Positions 1-11,654 of a stretch of DNA of 64,000 nucleotides are shown here, in pieces. A model generated the notes under the pieces. That model saw only the letters and a list, made by a program, of their open reading frames with translations, did no database searches and was not told the DNA's origin. A program made the translations under genes and the position numbers. Position 1 is the stretch's first letter; every line of letters starts with the position of its first letter. Source of the DNA: Stromatinia cepivora (Eukaryota > Ascomycota > Leotiomycetes > Helotiales > Sclerotiniaceae); contig RCTD01000025.1 in NCBI GenBank assembly GCA_014898415.1, positions 310,001 to 374,000 of the forward strand, written 5' to 3'.

Positions 1-3000
1 GTTATTAAATATCTAAACTATATCTCCGTTCTTTCTAATATAACTTGATCTGAATAGATCTTTAAGTATTTATATAATCTATCTCCTTTGTTTGATAAAT
101 ATTACTATTGCAATATATTCTGATTCTGTATTAAAGATAACCACAGATATTTGTTTTTTATTAATCTACGATATAAAACCTTTATAAAATATCACAACTT
201 CTTTTGAAACACTTTTCCGATTATATTTGTTATTAATCCAATCTATATTTGTATATACCTTTATTGTATTATCAAGTATATTATATTCTTTGCAGATATC
301 AGATTATACTCTTTTTGGCCTGAATTATAGTTTCTATTTGATTATTGATCGTAAATATCACATCAGATTCTTCAAAGTTATAATATAATGTTTTGCTGGT
401 TTTGCTATAAATTGTGAAAATCTTTTAACTGAGAATATTATATCTAGTCAAATATATACTATTGAATGAATCACACTTTCTATTCGTTATTGATATTCAT
501 TCATATCTATTAGTTTATCATCATCGATTGCTGGCCGGAGATAAATATAATCCATTATTAATAATTTCTTAATTTAATATTATCTATATATAATATTATA
601 TTTAGTTAATATAACATTAAGATATTCTTCTTAATCTATAATTAATATATACATTTTTTTATTACAAATGATTCTAATATTTAGGATTTTACTAATCTCT
701 TCTAGATTCTTGATATTAAAACAAATCAATAATTTTTTATTGAATCAAATGATTTACGATAATATATATGATATAATAACGATATTATCGATATATATCA
801 ATAATATTATATTATAATCTTTGAATATATACAAATATAAATCTATCAAATTTTGTACAAAACTTATATCTAAAAACTTTTTCTTCAATAATAAACTCCA
901 ATCCCTTTCAGTTTACTTTAAACTATATAGACTTTGTAAAATTTATAATATATATCCCTTTTCGACTTTAATATTTTAAAGTAATTCAAAATAAATCTCT
1001 TCCTTTAAATACAATTTAATAAAAGCGTTTTTGATATCGAAATATAAATATTCCAAATTTTCCTTTACAATAATAATTAGGAATAATTTGAATATATTTA
1101 ATTTCATTATTAATACAAATATTTGATTATAATCTTTTCCTAATATTTGATTGAACCTTTGAATTATTAATTTTATTTTGAATCGTTCTATTTTGTTATT
1201 TTTAATCTTAATTATAAATATCTATTTTATTGAAATCAGATTATTTCCTTTAAAAATATATATTCTTTTTAAATATTATTTTGAATCAAAGATATAATTT
1301 CCTTTTGAATAACTTCCTTTTATTTTTCAGAATATTCTTAATCCGATATTGCTTTCTTATAAATTCTTAATATTTTAATTTTTAGAACTTTTTTGATCGA
1401 ATATATTATACCTTTTATATTATCTATATTTATTAATGAAATTATAAAATCTGAAACAATTTTATTTTTGATATAAAGATCTATCTTATAAATAATTGAA
1501 ATTGTAATTATAATATATTCTATATTTTCTTAAATTTTAATTTATATAAATATTGTAATTAATATCTTTATAATTTTACTTTCCTATTCTTTTTCAGGAT
1601 CTTATTCTATATCTTTTTTCCGTTTTTATATTAGATATTTTAAAAATTCATCTTTAAGATTTATTATATTCCTTTATTCGATTTTAAATGATTATAGATT
1701 TACTTTGTTTTCTGATTCTATTGAAATAAGCTTATCAATAAAATTTAAGATAATTTTAAATTTTGTTTTGAATATAAATTCAAAATTTGTAAAAATTGAT
1801 TTTTAGATTAGAATCTTTAGAATAATAGATTCGATATCTGAAATATCCTTGAAGAAAGATTCTTGATTTGTTTTCTAAATATTATTATCTTTATCTTTAT
1901 TGTATATTGATATTAATATATCTAATTTATCTGATTTCAATTTAATAATTGAGGTATTTAATATAATCATTGAATTCGATATAATATCTGCTAAAGAGAA
2001 TATTTAAAACAAAGATAATACAGATATTATATTTAGTATTGAAAATGAAGAAGATACTTTATTTATTATCAATCTATTATAAGATCTTCGATCTAACTTT
2101 ATATTCTTTATTCCTTATAAATCTAATTTATAATTTCTTAATTTAAGATCCAAATCTCTTTTTCGATAAAATTCATTTATAATTACTCTATTTGATCGAA
2201 ATATATAATTTAATTTTAAAGAATATACTTTGATATATTTATTTATAACTTTTGAGTATCCTAAAAATATACTAACTCTCAAAATATCCCACAACTTATT
2301 ATATCTTTATCCTTTCAAAATAATCTTGAAATTAATATAAATATAATATTTGCTCCCTTAAACTTTGTATATCTTTATATCTAATATTATATCTATAAAA
2401 ACTTCTATAAAAAATCAATCTATTTTATTTATATTAAAATCAATATTAATATAATTTCTAATATAAATATTATATTTTACAATTTCATCCTAAAATTCTA
2501 ATAATAATCCAGTTTCTTTTAGTATTATTTTTATATCTATTTTTACAATCTTTATATTCCATTTTGCAAATCCATTTTGATATAAAAAGATAATTATTAT
2601 AATTTCGGATTATATACCTAATGATTATTTACGAATAGCTTATAAGAATTCCAATGCATTATCAATCCTAATTATAATGATCTTTTCTTCAATAACCAAT
2701 TCTATCTTCTTTTTCCAAGTTTTCAATATTTAAATTATATTATCTTTTTGTTTAAATAATATAATCCAATTTATTTTTATATAATTATCAATAATCAATA
2801 TGAAATAACAATTCCTTCAAATCGATTTTGGGAATAATCCTACAATATCGAAATATATAAATTCGAATCTCTTTGATTTGTATAGATTCAATTGTTTCAG
2901 AATACAATTGATTATTTTAATAAATATATATATTTCATAGATATCTAATTCAATTGAGATCTTTATTGGTTTAATTATATTGAATACTTTATATAAATTC

Positions 3001-4491
3001 TTAATTTTATTTGGATTTAGATAATTGAATCTTCGATACTATAATAGGTATTTTTCTTTCTCTTTAAATATTAATTCGTTATTAATATCTTTGATACTAT
3101 CGATTATTTTTGAAGAAAAGCCTTTTTCCTGATCATTTTAATATACATTCGAATAAAAAGCTATATCCTTATATCCTTTGATCATATATGAAATCATATA
3201 TATTCCATTTTATATTCTAATATAAATGATTTTCTTATTATTCTTCTTGAAATATATATAATAAGAATTGAATTCTCTTTGCAACCCTATTTCGCAAATC
3301 CTTTTTCCTAATAGTAAATTTACTTCTAATTTTAATATATATAATACATTTGAAAATAATATCTTAGAATTATCTTCATATATTATATCTATTAAATCTC
3401 AATAATAATAATATATCATTCCCTTATCAATCTTTATCCTTTATTTAATAATAAAATCTATTGATTTGAATAATAAAGATTGATTAGATATATATAAAGA
3501 AATATCTATATCAATATATTATTTGTTAAGAAAAACCTTATTAATAATCTTCTTTATCAAATTACAATCTTCCTCTATCATATCCTCAATATCAAAATCT
3601 AATTCAAAGATATTATTAATAGAATATATTTGATCTTTTTTATTGAAATAGATTTTCTTTAGATTCGATGATCCTCTTCTTTTTTGATAACAAAAATAAT
3701 TGTAAAGGAATTTGTTGATTCATATTAAATATAAGCAATCTTATATATAATAATCTTTCTTTTGATATAAATCACAAATATTATTTGAAATCTGATTCTT
3801 GATATTGAGAAATATATCTAAATCCTTTTGCAATTTATATTTATTTTGATTTATCCTTAAAACAAAATTCCTTAATTTACAAATATTTAATTTTATTATC
3901 AATATTAAGATTAATTTAGATATCCAATATATTCATTACTTTTTGATAATCGATTAAAAAACTATATATTAAAATTAAAAACAAAATAATATCTTGATAT
4001 ACTAATCAATAGTTTTCATCTATAACCCCTAATTTCCTTCTATACTCTTTCAATTTATTTCAGATTTCGATAATAATCATATCGAAATAAATATTAGATT
4101 AGAATTTAAAGTTCTGGATTATTGTTATATATATATTGATTATAATTATATTAATTCTAATATATTTTGATTTAAAGTATTTCTAGAATATATATACTAT
4201 TGAATATTCGTCAATAAAGACTTTATCATTATTATTAAATATTATACAAATATATAATAATATATTCATTTTATTCTTTAAATATTCCGATTTCAATTCG
4301 ATATTATAATATATACAATCATTGATCTTATAAATAGATACTATATTGAATTTTACAATCTACATATATTCATTTAATATTTAATTAATTATATAAAACC
4401 ATTTTTTCCTTTTCAATTATATCTTCGTTTATCTGAATCATCATTTATAATTATTTTGATCGAACTTCAAAAGATTATTTGATTTCGATAT
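1..4491 (-). pseudogene. Copia-1a gag-pol, RIP-degraded
   Basis: Degraded single-frame gag-pol of Ty1/copia order (gag, protease, integrase, reverse transcriptase, RNase H), recognised by base-by-base similarity to 32958-37673 on the other strand. The start codon, ATG in the complete copy, is ATA here (4489-4491). The RT catalytic motif near 780-810 reads YIDN, so the second aspartate codon GAT has become AAT. Many TAA, TAG and TGA codons interrupt the frame. The enzyme would copy the element RNA into cDNA in cytoplasmic particles and integrate it in the nucleus; this copy cannot. Little frame is left intact, so domain limits are approximate. Confidence 0.8.
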
Positions 4492-4888
4492 TATAAAGAT
4501 TTCTTATTATTTAATGAATATCGAAGATAGTCTTCAGATTTTTAAAACAATCTTAAAAAATATATAACAAATAGATTTAGAATAATAAAGAAATATAAAA
4601 ATAAAACAATAAGAAAATTTATAAAATCATATTGTAATATATTTTCTTATAATTATATAAACTTGTTCTTCGCTTTTGTTATAATTCTGTATCGATATTA
4701 TATAGATTGTTCTTTGCTTTAATCTATAATATTATAAGTTATAAATTGTATTATTATATTTCAACTTTGTTTCGATAATACTATATAAAAACTCTGATTT
4801 TCATTTTATTTCATCTCTACTAGCTATACTAATCCTTTCTCGATTTGCTTTGCTTTCTAATTATTATTATACAATTAGGCTTATAATC

Positions 4889-5054
4889 TATTAACTTTTG
4901 GTATAGGAAATAGTAGTATTATTGATTATATAAATTGAACTAAGGATTTATAATTCTAATAAAAATAGAATTGAGGTTATCCCCAAATATGGTCTGTGCA
5001 CCATTATGATCACATGACCTCAATTCTAATCCTATAATGGCCTCATTTCCAACA
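4889..5054 (-). repeat. Copia-1a 5' LTR
   Basis: A 166-bp LTR, the same length as all other complete Copia-1 LTRs in the window. On the minus strand it starts TGTTGGAAATGAGG and ends in TTAATA, where other copies have TTAACA (C to T). As the 5' LTR it should carry the element promoter and the R region. Confidence 0.92.
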
Positions 5055-5648
5055 GTTTTGAAGAATCTGATATGATATCTACAATCAATAATCAAACAGA
5101 AGTTATAATTCGGATCAAAAAGAGTATAATCTAATATCTACAAAGAATATAATATATTTGATAATATAATAAAGGTATATATAGATATAGATTGAATTAG
5201 TAATAAATATAATCGGAAAAATGTTTCAAGGGGAATTATAATATTCTATAAAAGCCTTATATTATGAGTTAATAAGAAATAAATGTTTGTAGCTATTTCT
5301 AATATAGAATCAGAATATATTGTAATAATAATATTTATCAAATAAAGAAGATAGATTGTATAAATACTTAAAGATCTATTTAAATCAAATTATATTAGAA
5401 AGAATGAAGATATGGTTTAAATATTTGATAATAATTAAAATGTTTTAGTTTTAATTAAAAATCTATATTTATATGAACGATTCAAATATATAGATATTAA
5501 TTATCATTTTATTAGGGATTTGATAGAAAAGGAGAAAATCGTTATTAATTATATCAATATATATGATATGATTATTGATGGAATAACAAAATCTTATACA
5601 AAAATTGCTTTCGAAAGGTTCAAGAAAATATTAGGATTAATAATCTAG
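5055..5648 (+). pseudogene. Copia-1b RNase H / pol C-terminus
   Basis: Corresponds to the RNase H domain and C-terminal tail of copia pol, aligning with 37080-37673 of the complete copy. The frame ends at a TAG (5646-5648) at the same place as in that copy. Internal stops are RIP-type: for instance the TDTDWAN motif of the complete copy carries TGA for its tryptophan here. The domain normally removes RNA from the RNA-DNA hybrid during reverse transcription. Not functional. Confidence 0.8.
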
Positions 5649-5680
5649 GAGAATCGAATAGGATATCCTCAATAAGAGAG

Positions 5681-5846
5681 TATTGGAAATGAGACTACTA
5701 TAAGATTAGAATTGAGATCATATAATCATAATGGTGTATAGATTATATTTGAGGATAATCTCAATTCTACTCCTATTAGAATTATAGATCCTTAGTTTAA
5801 CCTACATAGTCAACAATACTACTACTTCCTGCACCAAAAGTTAACA
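5681..5846 (+). repeat. Copia-1b 3' LTR
   Basis: 166-bp LTR from TATTGGAAATGAG (G to A at the second base) to TTAACA. Preceded by a RIP-altered purine tract (AATAAGAGAG). Confidence 0.92.
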
Positions 5847-8141
5847 AAACATATGATATCAATAAAATCAGATATAAAAAAGTTATAAAGATATTCAAAA
5901 ATAAGTATATTGTTGAATTATTTAATTATTAAATTTAAAAAGAAGTTTTGTATTGTTTATTATTCGAAGTTCATTATATAAAAAATTAATATATCAATAT
6001 TCTTAAGGAATATAATCTTTTGAGAATAATAATAATATAAGTATCTTTTGATATAGTTTTATAATCTTTTCTTTAGGATTATAAAATCTATTCTTTTTGA
6101 AATTATATTTCTCTGAATATTATTTTATAGGATTAGATAATTGAATCCAATTTCAATTATTATTTTTATATCTGTTGTTAATTGAAATACAAAGATTGTA
6201 TTAAGTTATTTGTTTATTCATTATAAAGAATTTATGTAATAAAATAATATTATAGTATTTTTTAGATAATAAAAATTAATATAAAAGTTTGACTAGATTT
6301 ATTATTATTTTTAATTAATATATAATCCCAAAAAATAAGATATTTTATATTCTGTAAATTTAATTTATTATATTTCCTTTCGAAATTTTTTACTATATAC
6401 TTTTAAATCTTTTATTATATATGAAATTCAATACAATATTGAATTTATAATAATATCAATATTATTTTTTAAAATTATCAATTATTTATATATAAATATT
6501 AATAAAGAATTTATATAAAAAATTTAAATAAAGAAAAAAAAATTATATATATATATCGAATAAATTAAATATAATAGTATTATTTTAATATTAAAGTCTA
6601 AAAACTGTATTTTTTTATTCTATTTTGTTTTTTTTAATTAGAATAATTCTTTCTTCATTTCTTTTATTATTCTTTTTTATAAATACTTTTGAAAAATTTT
6701 ATCCTTTTTTTTTATAATCTTCAAAAACAAAGTTTCCATTATCAAATTGAATGAATTGATTTTTATTCTTTTTATACTCTAATCTTTATATAACAATCAT
6801 TATATGAATTCCGATTATTTTTTTATTTTAATTAATAAATATATATAAAGCTATTTTATTTCAAAAATAAATCAATATATTATTTATATATAATCTTAAC
6901 TTTTATTCGTTCTTTTATTTGAATTCATTTATTTTCAATTATATAAGTTTATTCTTTTAATCAATAAATAGTATTCATTTGATATATAATAATTATTTGA
7001 TTGTTTATTTTAACTTTTTTTATTTGAATTTCAAATTCATTATAATTTTCAAAACGATTTTATGATTTTGTAGTATAAGGATTATCTTAAAATTTAAATA
7101 TTACTTTATGTTTTGATAATATAATATAGTATTAGTATAATAATTAATATAAAATTTTATATTATAATTTTAAAAGATTAAAAATAATTTTTTTTGAAAA
7201 TAGGGCCAAATAATATCAAAACCCCGCCTATCTTTAGTGCGAGAATTGAATTTATACTAAAACATTGCTTTTTCTAATTTTGGAATTATATATTTATATT
7301 TTAATTTTATTTTATTTTTATTTTTATTATAAATCTTATATTATATTATATTTAATATAATTAAGTAATATAAATTCTGTATCAATTCGAGGTATACTTT
7401 ATAATATTATATTTAAAATTCCTATTATAAAATGATTTAAAACAATTCGAACAAAAAATAAAAAGGCAAAAAATTGTTATTAAAAATTTAATAATATATT
7501 TTTGATTGATATAGTTTTTAATATAGTTTTTAATTGATAAAAATCAATTATTATATTATAGAAAATTCGTTCATATCAATAAACTATAAATCTTTTGACA
7601 CTAAAGTTATTATTTAATCGATTAATAAAGAAAATATTATATATTAAAAATAAAGATTTTTATATTCAAAAATCAACTTTAGAGACTTTATAAGAATTCA
7701 TTGAAATAGCTTTAGTAATGAAATTTGAAAATAAATTTATTCGTTTTTCATTTTTATATTAATTTCTATATCAATCATCACCAAAAATAACAAATTTATA
7801 TATTATATATATAAAACAAATAATTATTCAATAAAAGGATATATTATTAATACAAAGATTATACAAATATATACTGGATTATTTATATATTAAGCAAATA
7901 AAATAATAATATATAAATATATAATATATAAATATTATATTAATTCAGTTTAATGAATAAATAAAAATATATAATTATTTATAAAATCTAAAAAATTATT
8001 TACGAATTATTTACAAATAATCTACAAATAATCTACAAATTATCCATTTACCTATAAATAATTCGTTAATCTATAAATAAACAAATAATCTACAAATTAT
8101 TTATAAATAATTTATTAAAATTAAAATTACTTATCATAAAA
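5847..8141. other. AT-rich desert without recognisable genes
   Basis: About 2.3 kb of very AT-rich sequence with no frame or element that I recognise. It may be a transposon decayed beyond recognition. The only compositional break is a short GC-richer island at about 7200-7255 (AAAACCCCGCC and TTAGTGCGAG within it). The end of the stretch holds a simple tandem repeat, listed separately. Confidence 0.6.
7984..8105. repeat. Imperfect tandem repeat of an AATAATCTACA-like unit
   Basis: Runs of ACAAATAATCTACAAATA with variants follow each other for about 120 bp. This is low-complexity, with no coding sense. It adjoins the 9-bp minisatellite that begins at about 8142. Confidence 0.6.
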
Positions 8142-8185
8142 TCATCCTAACCATCCTAACTATCCTAATCATCCTGATCATCCTA
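8142..8185. repeat. 9-bp minisatellite, left part
   Basis: About five copies of a CATCCTAAY unit. The array stops at the TA (8184-8185) that is the target site of the Tc1 element and continues after it at 9565. Unit variants are mostly C/T and A/G. Confidence 0.9.
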
Positions 8186-8218
8186 CAGTAACCGTGCACT
8201 TATATTACCCCAAAACCT
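8186..8218 (+). repeat. Tc1 left terminal inverted repeat
   Basis: 33 bp starting CAGTAACCGTGCACTTATAT. It matches the right end in about 27 of 33 positions when that end is reverse-complemented. Confidence 0.9.
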
Positions 8219-8304
8219 TAAAAACGTATAAATTTCGCGAATTGAATTTCAACTTTCTTTATTATTTATTCATCAATAATACTACAATGTACTCCCAGAA
8301 TTTT

Positions 8305-9379
8305 GAATATTGAAAGGGAGTTAGCTTTTAAACATCTTACTCTATATTTATGTGGTAAAATTATTGGTAAAGTTTCCAATGGTTCTAGTTCTTATCGTAT
8401 TGCAATTGATCTCAATCTCGAAGTGCGAATTGTTCGTTATATTTTATAACAAGATGCATTACGTAATGAAGGAATGAATTTATTTTGTATTTCTCGAATT
8501 AGATTTTATATAGAAAGAGAAGAATGTATATCAGTTTGATATATTCGATTATATCCAAAATTAATCTATATATAAACAAAAACAACTGTAGATCTTAAAT
8601 GTAGTATCTCTATTATTAAGAAGATTTTGAAGGTCTATAGAATCATCAATTGGAAATATAAAAAGCGGCCGGAATTTATTCAGGTATATGTGTTTAAGCG
8701 GTTTGTATGGTATTTAGTATATAGGGGGTTGACAATGAAGGAATGGGGATTAATTGTATAAAGCGACGAATACTTTGTAGAGTGGGGGCGGGGTAAAAGA
8801 GGAGAATGGTGCTTCCGTATTTTCGTTCAGAAATAGAAACCTAAAATAGTTCAAATATATGGTACAAATAAGAATATGAAGATTATGGTTTAAGGAGACT
8901 TTTGGGATTTTGGAAAAAGCAATTTATATATAATAGATAGAGATTTTGAAAATAAGAAATATGGGTATAATACCAACTCATATTTCGAGGTCCTCGATAC
9001 TGAGGTAGGTTTTGTTTTTGAAAGATTAAATTCAGGATATGAATTTATACAGGATAATGTTTCTATTCATTGTATCTATAAAGTATAGAATTGGTTTCAA
9101 AAGAAAGGGATCTCAATATTGAAGGATTGATCTTCTTATTCTTTTGATCTCAATCCTATTGAATATATTTGATGGGCTTTAAAAGTAAGGTTATATAAGA
9201 TGTTTCCTGATGTTACAATCGACAAAAGCGAATCGGAATATACTAGATAGAAGTTAGAGAGTTGTTTACAAGTAGCTTGGGATATATTAGATTAAGAATT
9301 ATTCGATAAATTAAGAGCAAATATGCTTGATAGAATTGAGGCCTGTATCGCGATAAGAGGCTGGTATACAAAATATTGA
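8305..9379 (+). pseudogene. Tc1-like DDE transposase, broken
   Basis: Degraded transposase that would cut and paste the element at TA sites. The N-terminal helix-turn-helix region is readable near 8305-8520 (LNIERELAFKHL). The middle has SDEYFVEWGRGKRGEWCFR, holding the first catalytic Asp. FIQDNVSIH holds the second Asp and DLNPIEY the Glu. I count 35 residues between the second Asp and the Glu, against 34 in typical Tc1. The C-terminus, IEACIAIRGWYTKY followed by TGA (9377-9379), is typical of fungal Tc1 transposases. Several in-frame TAG, TGA and TAA codons sit where tryptophan or glutamine is expected, plus apparent frameshifts in the first half. The three catalytic residues survive but the gene cannot make a full protein. 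Confidence 0.9.
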
Positions 9380-9531
9380 TTAATTGTGGAGCGATAAGGA
9401 TTTGAATTTTTTTTGGGGAATAGTATAGATATAGAACTTCAATATATTCAAATTTTAGATTATAATAATTAATGGTTGATTTTATAATTAAGTTGAAAGG
9501 TAGATGTTGAATATATAAAAAAACTGAAATT

Positions 9532-9564
9532 AGGTTGTGGGGTAATATAAGTTGACTAGTACTG
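9532..9564 (-). repeat. Tc1 right terminal inverted repeat
   Basis: Reverse complement begins CAGTACTAGTCAACTTATAT and pairs with 8186-8218. The differences cluster at positions 6-12 of the repeat. Confidence 0.9.
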
Positions 9565-9779
9565 TAACCATCCTAACTATCCTAATCATCCTAATCATCC
9601 TAATCATCCTAATCATCCTAATCATCCTAACTATCCTAACCATCCTAACTATCCTAATCATCCTAATCATCCTGATCATCCTAACTATCCTAACCATCCT
9701 AACTATCCTGATCATCCTAACCATCCTAATCATCCTGATTATCCTGACCATCCTGATTATCCTGATCATTCTAATCATT
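9565..9779. repeat. 9-bp minisatellite, right part
   Basis: About 24 copies of CATCCTAAY with C/T and A/G variants. Because the unit is three codons long and has no stop, both strands show long spurious frames of Ile/Leu/Thr or Ile/Arg/Met repeats. These are not genes. Confidence 0.95.
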
Positions 9780-10002
9780 AATAAAAATAATAAGAATAAT
9801 AAAGAAAAATTAAATCCAATTTGAAATAAGATTATATAATAAATATAGATCTATTTAATTATATCAAATTTATTATATTAAAATAAATAGATCTCTAATT
9901 AAAATTTATATAATCAATATCATTATTATTTTTATATATCATTTATTAATATTATTTATATTTTATATATATTTATTATATAAGATTAATATAAGTCTAA
10001 TA
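9780..10002. other. AT-rich spacer
   Basis: AT-rich sequence between the minisatellite and the GC-rich end of the pogo element. Nothing recognised. Confidence 0.5.
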
Positions 10003-10579
10003 CCCCACTTTCGGGCCACCCCCCTGTTTTGGGCCATCTCGAAAATATCATTATATAAATTTTAAACTTTAATAATTCAACAACTACTCTATTTCAATAA
10101 AATCCCTTATAGCATCTGTTTCATAATCATTATTAGAATCATCCTTTTCAATTTCATGATCCCCAACCTCAATTTGCACTCCCCGAATAACTTTAATCCT
10201 TACAAATTTCGAATTCGGATTAGTTTTTATTATTCGTTTTTTTAAATATAATTTGCTTTAATTTATATTCCAATTGTTTTATTCGATATTCTAATTGTAT
10301 AAATTTATAATCTTTAATATCAAAACCTTTTGTGATTTTATGAAATAGTAATCAATTAATTGGAAGATCAATTTCTTTTTCTTGAATTATTATATATATA
10401 TATTTTCGAAGATCTAATACTTTTTGAAGAGTTTTCTATAAAATAAAAGATAATTCTATATTCCATTAATATTGAAGATTATTATCTAAAACAGGATTTT
10501 GATTTAGAATTTCATTATTATTATTTTCAAATAATAAACGATTCATAAAAAGCTTAATATAATTTTGAGATTATAAATC
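10003..10579 (-). mobile_element. pogo/Fot1-like DNA transposon, 3' part
   Basis: Minus-strand remnant. The left boundary is inferred from a sharp GC-rich stretch (CCCCACTTTCGGGCCACC and onward, 10003-10040) just inside a TA, as expected for the terminal repeat of a pogo-type element. The partner repeat is not in the window. The body contains the C-terminal half of the transposase. The right boundary is the LTRx-1 insertion: AAATC at 10575-10579 is repeated at 24434-24438, where the pogo gene continues. Confidence 0.75.
10084..10579 (-). pseudogene. pogo/Fot1-like transposase, C-terminal part
   Basis: The minus strand first reads SQNYIKLFMNRLLFE, then after frame breaks ends in NPNSKFVRIKVIRGVQIE, followed by a short acidic tail and TAG (10084-10086). 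The pattern 'GW+A.GLWP.N..K', long charged stretch, 'DPNSKF..I..I..AQIEAG', acidic tail is what I know from the C-terminus of fungal pogo/Fot1 (DDE_1 superfamily) transposases. The catalytic core would lie upstream, beyond the break. The adjoining upstream codons are at 24434-24640. When one AAATC is removed, the frame reads through the junction, which supports a single gene split by insertion. Confidence 0.8.
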
Positions 10580-10770
10580 TGTGAGAATCATAGCAAAGAA
10601 TCGATTAATTTCGAATAACAATAGGTTTGGATTTAGAATCCAGACTTTTCATTACTTTTTCTAAAATGGTATTGAAGAATTCCCCTCTATATAAGTGAAA
10701 ACTCTTCAAACTAGCGTACAATTCGGCCCGCTTTCAGCTAGCCTTAGTTTCGTAGTTGAGGTTCGTAACA
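10580..10770. repeat. LTRx-1 left LTR
   Basis: 191 bp, TG...CA ends. It differs from 24243-24433 at four positions: three A/G and one C/A, about 98% identity. Confidence 0.92.
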
Positions 10771-10860
10771 AAGCCTTCCCTTCCGAAGCTTTCGTCCTCG
10801 AAAGCTATTAATGTTGAAGTGAAACCATTTAAATTGAAATATCCAATCGAAACCAATATC

Positions 10861-11062
10861 ATTCGATGTTGTATTGTATGCCTTTTCGTAGAACCATCGA
10901 TATTGTATTGTATGCCTTTTCGTAAAACCATCGTAGATCCATCGATATTGTATGGTATGCCTTTTCGTAAAACCATCGTAAATCCATCGATATTGTATGG
11001 TATGCCTTTTCGTAGAACCATCGATATTATATTGCATACCTTTTTGTAAAACCATCATAGAT
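10861..11062. repeat. 34/45-bp minisatellite in LTRx-1
   Basis: Five tandem units of ATCGATATTGTATGGTATGC continuing CTTTTCGTARAACC, in short (34 bp) and long (45 bp) versions. The long version adds an ATCGTAGATCC tail. The repeat leaves stops out of several frames on both strands; these are not taken as genes. GC content is higher than in neighbouring RIP-altered sequence. Confidence 0.88.
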
Positions 11063-11192
11063 CCTTTCAACTCTTCAATTCCTTCATTCCTAACTCTACA
11101 ATAGTCGGCCGAATTGAAACTCTAATGGAGAACTCCATACAACGATTAAATCCATAATAATTCCTCCAATAATGAAATTATAATGCTTACAT

Positions 11193-11484
11193 TGTGAAAG
11201 AGGTAGGTCGAGATACGTGCGTCCCGATAGCACACTACAAGGGGAAATGGGAATTGGAATTGATCAGATTACATTATAAAGGCTTCAAATAGTAAAACTA
11301 GTAGGTTTAGATAATGGTTTGGATTGTATATAAATGGAGTACAAAAAGACTAATGGAAAAACGATTGATTTCTTTTAAGAAGAGAGGAGTAGAACTCTTT
11401 CTTATATTTAATTACAAAGAATTATATGATTATATAATTACGAATTAGCTATATATTAAACTTTAATATCCCAACTTTCTTACA
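11193..11484 (-). repeat. Gypsy-1 3' LTR
   Basis: 292 bp, exactly the length of the other LTR. Many differences from it, which in the stretches I aligned are all C/T or G/A. The plus-strand left portion (GCGTCCCGATAGCACACTAC) is less mutated here than in the partner, while the right portion is more mutated. Confidence 0.93.
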
Positions 11485-11498
11485 TTCTTTCTTTCCCC
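11485..11498 (-). promoter_or_regulatory. Gypsy-1 polypurine tract
   Basis: On the minus strand GGGGAAAGAAAGAA directly abuts the 3' LTR. This is the expected primer site for plus-strand cDNA synthesis and fixes the element's orientation. Confidence 0.85.
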
Positions 11499-11654
11499 GG
11501 AATATATGTTTTATCTAACTTCAGGACAATTATAAAAAGTAAAAACCAAAGAGATCAAAAAACAATTAAATTAAGGAAAGCTAATTAAAGTATTAGCAAA
11601 TTAGGGCAATAAGCAATTTTTAAGATTGTCTTAAAAAAACAATATATTTTAGAT

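Larger units (their letters stand above)
1..5054 (-). mobile_element. Ty1/copia element Copia-1a, cut by the window edge
   Basis: A minus-strand LTR retrotransposon of the same family as the complete copy at 32389-37871. Its 5' LTR is at 4889-5054 and the body runs leftwards past base 1, where the RNase H end is reached, so only the last part of pol and the 3' LTR are outside the window. The element sits in the 3' part of a plus-strand copy of the same family: the Copia-1b reading resumes directly at 5055. The duplicated target should be GTTTT (5055-5059), but the other side is outside the window. The sequence is strongly AT-biased by RIP. Confidence 0.9.
5055..5846 (+). mobile_element. Copia-1b, 3' end only
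   Basis: Plus-strand Copia-1 remnant holding the RNase H end of pol and the 3' LTR. Its left side is interrupted by the minus-strand Copia-1a, and the missing front part is presumably beyond the left edge. The right flank after the LTR is AAACA; the matching duplication cannot be seen. Confidence 0.88.
8186..9564 (+). mobile_element. Tc1/mariner transposon inside a minisatellite
   Basis: A 1,379-bp class II element. Both ends begin CAGTA when read inwards, with terminal inverted repeats of about 33 bp that share ACTTATATTACCCCA. TA lies directly outside both ends (8184-8185 and 9565-9566), the TA duplication typical of Tc1/mariner. The sequence outside both ends is the same 9-bp minisatellite, so excising the element with one TA restores a continuous CATCCTAAC array. 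It carries one damaged transposase gene on the plus strand. Confidence 0.95.

Noticed and set aside
9565..9779. Possible interstitial telomere, because units contain CCTAAC
   Set aside because: The unit is 9 bp (CATCCTAAY), not the fungal telomere repeat CCCTAA, and it continues on both sides of a transposon.
9530..9824. Long Ile/Leu/Thr and Ile/Arg/Met frames on both strands
   Set aside because: Both are products of the 9-bp minisatellite, which has no stop in these registers.
10744..11070. Overlapping frames on both strands at the 34/45-bp repeat
   Set aside because: Repeat artefacts inside the LTRx-1 interior; no motif and no consistent start.
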